A stretch of DNA of 64,000 nt from NCBI GenBank assembly GCA_002350105.1, contig DEDT01000062.1, positions 1-64,000 on the forward strand, read 5' to 3'. The notes below the pieces were generated by a model. That model was not told the origin of the DNA. It saw only the letters and a list, made by a program, of their open reading frames with translations, and searched no databases. Numbering within the stretch: position 1 is the stretch's first letter; each line of letters opens with the position of its first letter. Positions 58,888 to 64,000 of this stretch are shown here, piece after piece. Source of the DNA: Selenomonadaceae bacterium UBA2897 (lineage in GTDB: Bacteria; Bacillota; Negativicutes; Selenomonadales; Selenomonadaceae). The translations under genes were made by a program, and so were the position numbers.

Positions 58888-58943
58888 TGCAGGAAAAATT
58901 CCTGCTTGCCGCAAAAACTTTTCTTGCAGAAAGTTTGCGGCGG
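58888..58943 (-). terminator. tandem hairpins after cvfB
   Basis: On the minus strand GCCGCAAA...TTTGCGGC and then GCAGGAA-TTT-TTCCTGC. The two hairpins lie between cvfB and cheV; the T-run is short, so termination is likely but not certain. Confidence 0.5.
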
Positions 58944-58947
58944 CAGG

Positions 58948-59850
58948 TCACGGCTGCGCATGCTCCTTTTCCCAGTCCTCGCGCAACCAGGTCCAGCCAT
59001 CCTGCTCCACGATACGTCCCGCCTTCAGGAGGTGCCCGAGCGCCCGCTTGAAGGCGGCCTTCGAGATATGGAACTTGTCCTTGATCACCTCGGGCGAGGA
59101 CTTATCGCTGTAGGGCATGCGCCCCTTGCGGCTCGCGAGCAGCGCGAGAATTGCATCGGCGTCCGTGACCAGCGCCTTCTCCTTGGCCTCACGCAGGGAG
59201 GCATTGAGCCGTCCATCCTGCCGCACGTAGGTCACGCGCGCCGTCACGACCTCGCCGACACGTGGGCGCGTCTCCATCTCCTTGTTGTCGATGAAGACGA
59301 TATAGCGCTCCTGAGAAAAGAGGAACGCACCAGCATCGGTGTAGTTGTAGATGGCGCCCGTCACGAGGTCGCCCTTCTTCACCTTGCCCAGCGCGGACTG
59401 CGAGGCGCGTCGCATCTCGTCCTCCACCTCCATGGTCACGGCCAGGCGGCCCGACTTATCGGTGTAGAGCTTGCACCAGACTTTCTCGCCGACCTGCGGC
59501 CGCCCGCGCATGCCCGCGTAAGGCATAAAGATGCCGCGCTCGGCCCCGACGTCGACGAAAGCGCCGTCGCGGCTCACGTTGATGACCGGCAGCCGGGCGA
59601 TCTGGCCCTCCTTCATCTTCGGCACGCGCATGGAAGCCGTGAGGCGACGCTTCGGATCGCGGTAGAGAAAGACCGTGACCTCATCGCCCACCTTGACAGG
59701 CGCGGTCTGCTGCAGCTTATGCAGCAGGATGTCATCGCTCGTATTGCCCGTACCGGCATCGAGGAAAGCGCCCATCTCGCCGAGGCGCGCGACGCGCAGC
59801 GTAGCCACGGTACTCGGGCCGTAGCGGCGTTTCTGCTTTTTCTCCTCCAT
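58948..59850 (-). CDS. cvfB: CvfB-type S1 RNA-binding protein
   Basis: A 300-aa protein; start ATG 59850. Successive S1-like repeats (VATLRVARLGEMGAFLDAG, ARLPVINVSRDGAFVDVGAERGIF, GAIYNYTDAGAFLFS) and a winged-helix end (SPEVIKDKFHISKAAFKRALGHLLKAGRI). In Staphylococcus CvfB affects virulence gene expression. Last gene of the proB operon, 5 nt after rsfS. Confidence 0.9.
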   Translation of the reverse strand: MEEKKQKRRYGPSTVATLRVARLGEMGAFLDAGTGNTSDDILLHKLQQTAPVKVGDEVTVFLYRDPKRRLTASMRVPKMKEGQIARLPVINVSRDGAFVDVGAERGIFMPYAGMRGRPQVGEKVWCKLYTDKSGRLAVTMEVEDEMRRASQSALGKVKKGDLVTGAIYNYTDAGAFLFSQERYIVFIDNKEMETRPRVGEVVTARVTYVRQDGRLNASLREAKEKALVTDADAILALLASRKGRMPYSDKSSPEVIKDKFHISKAAFKRALGHLLKAGRIVEQDGWTWLREDWEKEHAQP

Positions 59851-59855
59851 GATAC

Positions 59856-60200
59856 TTAGTCCTCGTACGGCGTGAGCGGCGCATCGTTCCATAGCTGCTC
59901 GATGGCGTAGTATTCACGCGCATCCTGACGCAGCACATGCGCGACCACATCGCCGTAGTCGAGCAGAACCCACTCGCCCTCGCGGTAGCCCTCCTTATGG
60001 TTGAAGGGAACGCCCTGCTCCGCCAGCTCCTCCTCGATGTTATCGGCAATAGCGCGCACCTGCGTGGCCGTATTGGCCGAGCACACGACGAAGTAATCCG
60101 TCGAGCTGGTGAGCTCGCGCATATCCAACGTGACGATATCGCTGGCCTTCTTATCGCTGGCCGCCTTGCAAATGGCCTGGCACATCGTTTTTACATCCAT
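59856..60200 (-). CDS. rsfS: ribosomal silencing factor RsfS
   Basis: A 114-aa protein that binds L14 and blocks subunit joining in starvation. DIVTLDMRELTSSTDYFVVCSANT, GYREGEWVLLDYGDVVAHVL and EYYAIEQLW are diagnostic. 2 nt after the LCP gene. Confidence 0.95.
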   Translation of the reverse strand: MDVKTMCQAICKAASDKKASDIVTLDMRELTSSTDYFVVCSANTATQVRAIADNIEEELAEQGVPFNHKEGYREGEWVLLDYGDVVAHVLRQDAREYYAIEQLWNDAPLTPYED

Positions 60201-60202
60201 GG

Positions 60203-61270
60203 TTATTCCTCCTGTGCATTATCTTTATCTTCCGGCTCTCCCTCCGCTGCAGGGAAAAGCTCCTGTCTCATCTTCACGATACCGGCCGCGTCGGGCTGCC
60301 AGATCGTATCATCATCTTCCACCGCCTCGCCAGGCAGCATGACCGTGCGTGGCTGCTGGCTGCTCAGGCTGCCCAGTACCCGGGCAAGATGTGCCGAATC
60401 AAAGACGGCCGCACTAGTATGCACCTGTTTTTTCAGGATTTCGGCGATACGCGGCAGCTTCGGCACCACGTCGAGCTGCAGCACGCGATCGTAGAGTAAA
60501 CGCAGGAATTTCTGCTGCCGCTCGTTGCGCCCGAGATCGCCGAGATCTGTATTGCGGTAGCGCAGGTAGCCCATGGCCGCCTGCCCGTCGAGATGCTGGT
60601 AGCCCTGCTTCAGGTGGATGGCCGTGTTAGACGCCGGGTCATCGTAGTCCATAGGGCACTCGACGTAGAGGTCAATGCCCCCGAGCTCATCGAGGAGCGA
60701 AGCAAAGGTGTTCATATCCGCCACGACGTACTGGTGAATGGCGATACCCGTGAGGTCGCGCACCGTGCGCACCATCGCCGGCGCACCGCCGTGGGCATAG
60801 ACACTGCTGATGCGGTCATACGCTTCGCTGTCAGGCAACTGCACCCAGGTACCGCGCGGAATATCGATGAAGTTCACCTGCCCATCGCTCGGGTGGAAGC
60901 TCATGACGACGATGGTATCTGCCCGCTGCGCCTTTTCATGCGAAGGATCTGCCCCCTCGTCCACGCCGAGGAGCAATACATTCGTGTAGCTGTCAAAGGC
61001 GGGATTCACCGCACCGATATCCGCCCGCCGCTGCTGTGTGTATTCCGCGTAGGCCGCCTTGTACTCATGGTAGACGCCGGCACCCCAGCGGATAAAGAGA
61101 AACGTGCAGGCCAGCACGGCGCTGATGAAGACGCCGCCGATCAGCATCAGAAGCATCAGCTTGAACAGGGCCCGCCGCCTTTTGCGGCTGTAGGCCTTGC
61201 GCCGCTCCTCGATGTGACGGCGGGTGATGCTGATCTCGCTCTCCTCCTCGTGCTCCCGCATCGGTCTCAC
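60203..61270 (-). CDS. LytR-CpsA-Psr family protein
   Basis: A 355-aa single-pass membrane protein (basic cytoplasmic segment 16-36, TM about 37-62). The LCP domain (about 95-290) holds NVLLLGVDE, RADTIVVMSFHP, DIPRGTWVQL, AYDRISSVYAHGG and YLRYRNTDLGDLGRNERQQKFL with the conserved arginines/aspartates. It attaches polymers to peptidoglycan or another lipid-linked acceptor. Overlaps yqeK by 4 nt. Confidence 0.93.
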   Translation of the reverse strand: MRPMREHEEESEISITRRHIEERRKAYSRKRRRALFKLMLLMLIGGVFISAVLACTFLFIRWGAGVYHEYKAAYAEYTQQRRADIGAVNPAFDSYTNVLLLGVDEGADPSHEKAQRADTIVVMSFHPSDGQVNFIDIPRGTWVQLPDSEAYDRISSVYAHGGAPAMVRTVRDLTGIAIHQYVVADMNTFASLLDELGGIDLYVECPMDYDDPASNTAIHLKQGYQHLDGQAAMGYLRYRNTDLGDLGRNERQQKFLRLLYDRVLQLDVVPKLPRIAEILKKQVHTSAAVFDSAHLARVLGSLSSQQPRTVMLPGEAVEDDDTIWQPDAAGIVKMRQELFPAAEGEPEDKDNAQEE

Positions 61271-61854
61271 TCCTTTAGCCGCTGGCGCAGCAGGATTTCG
61301 TTGCGCGCCAGCACTGTATCCGGATGAATCAAATGGCCCTTATGCGCCACAAAGATGATGGACTGGTTCAGCCCCTCCAGCACCATCTCGTCGAGCGTGG
61401 CCTCGCGCGCGAGGCGGCGCAGTTCCTCCACCTCAGGGTAGTCGCGATGCGGCTCGATCATATCGGCGAACCAAATGATCTTGTCGAGCCGCGTCATGCC
61501 TGGCCCACCGACCGTGTGGCGCCAGATGGCCTGCGCGATGGCTTCGTCGTGCACGCCGTAGAGCTCGCCGATGCGTCGCGCGCCGATGTAGGCGTGCAGT
61601 AAAAGCGGCATCGCCTGCTCGATGGCACCGAAGGGAATGCCTCGCTTCACAGCCTCCTGCAGCATATCCTCATTGCGGTACTCGCGTGCGCAATCGTGCA
61701 GGAGTCCCGCCGTATAGGCCTGCTCCTCATCGACGCCGAAGCGCCTGGCGAGCTTGACGGCCGTCTCCGCAACGCCGAGCGAATGCTCGTAGCGGCTCTT
61801 TTTCAGCCGGCTGGCGAGTTTCTCGCGCATTTCCTTCACGCTCATGCTGCTCAT
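61267..61854 (-). CDS. yqeK: YqeK, HD-domain Ap4A hydrolase
   Basis: A 195-aa protein. HD residues in RYEHSLGVAETA, GLLHDCAREY and LHAYIGAR, then IVWHT-like AIWRHTVGGPGM and DKIIWFADMIEPHRDYP, the family hallmark. It cleaves diadenosine tetraphosphate. Overlaps nadD and the LCP gene by 4 nt each. Confidence 0.94.
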   Translation of the reverse strand: MSSMSVKEMREKLASRLKKSRYEHSLGVAETAVKLARRFGVDEEQAYTAGLLHDCAREYRNEDMLQEAVKRGIPFGAIEQAMPLLLHAYIGARRIGELYGVHDEAIAQAIWRHTVGGPGMTRLDKIIWFADMIEPHRDYPEVEELRRLAREATLDEMVLEGLNQSIIFVAHKGHLIHPDTVLARNEILLRQRLKE

Positions 61855-62462
61855 CGGTATAAGCCCTCTTTCTCAATGTATTCCTGCACTGCCTGCGGCA
61901 CAAGATAGCGGATGGACTGTCCGCGCTGGATGCGCTCGCGAATGGCTGTGGACGAAATCTCCAACTGCGGCGTCTCAATGTGGTGGATATGTGCCATGCC
62001 CGCCGCGCCGAAACGCGCCCGCAGCCCTGCTGTATCCAACACCGTGCCCTGCCGCGTCGCCGTGATGAAATGGCATTCCGCAAGGAGCTTGTCCGCCTCA
62101 TGCCAGGTCGCCAGGTCATTGATCGCATCGGCCCCCGTAAAGAAGTAGAACTCCGTCCCTGCTGGATAAATCTGTTGCAATTCGTGAATCGTATCGATGG
62201 TGTAAGACGGCCCCTTGCGCCGCAGCTCGATGTCCGAGACGCGGAAATGCGGATTCGAGCAGACCGCGAGCTCCGTCATGAGCAGGCGGTGACGCGCGGG
62301 CGTCACGCTCTGGTCCAGCTTATGCGGCGGCGTGGCCGCCGGGATGAAGAGCACCGTCGCGAGCCCCATGGCATCGCGCACGGCTTCCGCCGTGATGAGA
62401 TGCCCGGCATGGATGGGGTCGAACGTGCCGCCCATAATGCCGATTTTATGGCTCTTTGCCAT
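61851..62462 (-). CDS. nadD: nicotinate-nucleotide adenylyltransferase
   Basis: A 203-aa enzyme of NAD synthesis; start ATG 62462 behind GAGGG. IGIMGGTFDPIHAGHL and ISSTAIRERI are the nucleotide-binding motifs. Confidence 0.96.
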   Translation of the reverse strand: MAKSHKIGIMGGTFDPIHAGHLITAEAVRDAMGLATVLFIPAATPPHKLDQSVTPARHRLLMTELAVCSNPHFRVSDIELRRKGPSYTIDTIHELQQIYPAGTEFYFFTGADAINDLATWHEADKLLAECHFITATRQGTVLDTAGLRARFGAAGMAHIHHIETPQLEISSTAIRERIQRGQSIRYLVPQAVQEYIEKEGLYR

Positions 62463-62479
62463 AGCGTTTCCCTCTTTCG

Positions 62480-62641
62480 TCAGCTGCGCAGCCAGTAGAG
62501 CACGCCCATCGCCGCCAGGCAAACGGCGATGAGGCTCACCATAGCCCGCGCATAGTCACGCACATCGTGCCCGCCGTGTGCTGTCGCATAGTACGCGCGC
62601 CAGGTGCGCCACAAGCCGCGGCAACGCTGCCAGCAGCTCAT
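62480..62641 (-). CDS. small single-pass membrane protein, 53 aa
   Basis: The ATG (62641-62639) overlaps the proA stop (ATGA) and the ORF ends at TGA 62480. N-terminal half is basic and aromatic (WQRCRGLWRTWRAYY), then a transmembrane segment (VSLIAVCLAAMGVLYWL) and two residues. Tight position between proA and nadD supports translation by coupling. No function assigned. Confidence 0.6.
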   Translation of the reverse strand: MSCWQRCRGLWRTWRAYYATAHGGHDVRDYARAMVSLIAVCLAAMGVLYWLRS

Positions 62642-63894
62642 TCGCGAATCTGACCCTCACCGTAGATGAGGTACTTCATGCTCGTGAGCGCCTCGAGGCC
62701 CATGGGGCCGCGCGCGTGCAACTTCTGCGTACTGATGCCGATCTCCGCGCCGAAGCCGAACTCGAAACCGTCCGTGAAGCGCGTCGAAGCGTTGACGTAG
62801 ACCGCCGCCGCATCCACTTCGCGCTGGAAGCGGTGGGCATTCCGCAGGTCATTGGTCACGATGGTCTCGGAGTGGCCCGTGTTGTACTTGTTGATATGCG
62901 CGATGGCTGCGTCGAGGTCCGGCACCACCTTGATACTGAGGATGAGGTCGCCGTACTCCGTCGACCAGTCTTCCTCGGTAGCCTCGTGCATCTCAGGGCA
63001 GATTTCCCGTGCGCGTGCATCGGCGCGCATCTCCAAATGTTTCTCACCCATGGCCCAGGAAAGCTTGGGAAGGAACTCCGGCGCGATGGCCTCGTGCACG
63101 AGCAATGTCTCCATGGCATTGCAGACCGAAGGGTGCGACGTCTTGGCGTTGACAGCGATGCGGATAGCCATATCGAAATCCGCCGAAGCATCGACGAAAG
63201 TGTGGCAGACGCCCGTGCCCGTCTGGATGACCGGTACAGAGCTGTTCTCCACCACATGCCTGATGAGGCCGGCGCCGCCGCGCGGAATCACGACGTCGAG
63301 CAGTCCCGTAAGATGCAGCATCGCATCGACGGCCGCGCGATCCGGCGTCTCGACGAACTGAATGACGCCCTGCGGCAGGCCCGCCTTCGTCGCCGCATCG
63401 GCGAGCAGCGAACTGATGGCCATATTGGAGCGCAGGGCCTCTTTGCCGCCGCGCAGCAGCACGGCGTTGCCCGCCTTGAGACAGAGTCCCGCCGCATCGG
63501 CCGTCACGTTTGGACGCGCCTCGTAGATGATGCCGATGACGCCGATGGGCACGCGCACGCGACGGATTTCCAACCCGTTCGGGCGCACGGTCGCATAGTC
63601 GTCCCGCGCCACCGGGTCGGGCAGCATCGCCGTCTGGCGCAGGCCTTCGGCCATCTTGTGGATGCGGTTCTCGTCGAGCATGAGCCGATCGAGATAAGAG
63701 TGCTTAAGCCCCGCCTGCCGCGCGTCCTCGAGATCGAGGGCATTGGCTTTAAGAATCAGCTCGCTGCGTTTCTCCAACGCATCGGCCATGAGGCGCAGGG
63801 CCTTGTCCTTGACGCCCGTAGAGACGACGGCCAACTGGCGCGATGCCGCCTTTGCCGCCTGTGCTTTCTGCCGCATGAGTTCCTGGATATCCAT
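62638..63894 (-). CDS. proA: gamma-glutamyl phosphate reductase
   Basis: A 418-aa enzyme of proline synthesis; the ATG at 63894 is preferred (GGAGG 7 nt before) over the ATG at 63900, which is too close to the site. IGIIYEARPNVTADAAGLCLKAGNA, catalytic cysteine in HPSVCNAMETLLVH, and the ending EALTSMKYLIYGEGQIRE. Confidence 0.96.
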   Translation of the reverse strand: MDIQELMRQKAQAAKAASRQLAVVSTGVKDKALRLMADALEKRSELILKANALDLEDARQAGLKHSYLDRLMLDENRIHKMAEGLRQTAMLPDPVARDDYATVRPNGLEIRRVRVPIGVIGIIYEARPNVTADAAGLCLKAGNAVLLRGGKEALRSNMAISSLLADAATKAGLPQGVIQFVETPDRAAVDAMLHLTGLLDVVIPRGGAGLIRHVVENSSVPVIQTGTGVCHTFVDASADFDMAIRIAVNAKTSHPSVCNAMETLLVHEAIAPEFLPKLSWAMGEKHLEMRADARAREICPEMHEATEEDWSTEYGDLILSIKVVPDLDAAIAHINKYNTGHSETIVTNDLRNAHRFQREVDAAAVYVNASTRFTDGFEFGFGAEIGISTQKLHARGPMGLEALTSMKYLIYGEGQIRE

Positions 63895-63919
63895 GTTCAT
63901 TCCTCCAGCTTCTGTTGTC

Positions 63920-64000
63920 TCACACCATCAGGACCATATTGTCGCGATGGATGACTTCTTCTTTGATCTCACCCTGCAGAAGTTGGGGAAACTCTCCCGT
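63920..64000 (-). CDS. proB: glutamate 5-kinase, C-terminal end (partial)
   Basis: The last 26 codons in the window read GEFPQLLQGEIKEEVIHRDNMV and end at TGA 63922-63920. EVIHRDNMVLM is the usual C-terminus of ProB (PUA domain). 25 bp before proA; the rest is outside the window. Confidence 0.8.
   Translation of the reverse strand, partial: TGEFPQLLQGEIKEEVIHRDNMVLMV

Noticed and set aside
57769..59859. 696-codon plus-strand ORF opposite cheV and cvfB
   Set aside because: It spans two real minus-strand genes and their terminator, so it cannot be a natural gene.

Overview
The window looks like a chromosome segment of a diderm Firmicute of the class Negativicutes, most likely Selenomonadaceae (Mitsuokella/Selenomonas-like; this placement rests on gene content and layout, not on a search). 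Outer-membrane genes (a beta-barrel porin and an RND efflux pair) sit beside Firmicute-type genes (fapR-plsX-fabK fatty-acid cluster, recA-recX, cvfB, yqeK, LytR-CpsA-Psr protein). The core is GC-rich. Positions 1-9300 and 27500-29140 are visibly more AT-rich and are accessory.

Positions 1-9330, mobile/defence region. Two small phage/ICE-type genes and a tyrosine recombinase abut a tRNA-Pro-like fragment that probably marks an old attachment site. A leftward operon follows: an N6-methyltransferase first half, an Rpn-type PD-(D/E)XK gene, a methyltransferase second half broken at a G7 tract, and a large T5orf172-like/SF2 helicase. The operon is bracketed by two copies of a small-RNA/small-peptide locus. 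The right copy appears intact: a 32-residue membrane peptide gene, a divergently transcribed RNA of about 60 nt whose 5' part is complementary to the peptide start region, and terminator/UTR loops complementary to each other. This is the architecture expected of a type I toxin-antitoxin. The left copy is a promoter-less, frameshifted relic. This is the most unusual system in the window.

Positions 9370-15990: a PepSY/DUF4405 membrane pair divergent from a histidine kinase/response regulator, a nitrous-oxide-stimulated-promoter family protein, and a FeoA-FeoB fusion. Positions 16039-24981: a mixed-linkage beta-glucan/cello-oligosaccharide locus (GH9, GH16, GH1 6-phospho-beta-glucosidase, PTS IIA/IIB/IIC, porin) with a divergent-spaced RpiR regulator upstream. 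The porin would admit oligosaccharides across the outer membrane and the PTS would import and phosphorylate them. Positions 25000-29140: a small Cys-motif protein, a secreted protein with a cystatin-like QVVAG hairpin, an AAA/PD-(D/E)XK protein, and a decayed island between the guaA 3' end and a second, diverged copy of that 3' end.

Positions 29143-64000 are mostly housekeeping, almost all on the minus strand: guaA; recA-recX; acrAB with a divergent MarR; the rnc-fabF-NMO-acpP-fabG-fabD-fabK-plsX-fapR cluster; rpmF-yceD; larB-larC; rsmD-coaD plus a coiled-coil protein; a DUF4127 protein; tRNA-Gln; a secreted low-complexity protein; pncC-rimO; a solute-binding protein; cheV; and the proB-proA-(small membrane protein)-nadD-yqeK-LCP-rsfS-cvfB operon, with proB running off the right edge. 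No rRNA, CRISPR array or complete insertion sequence was seen.
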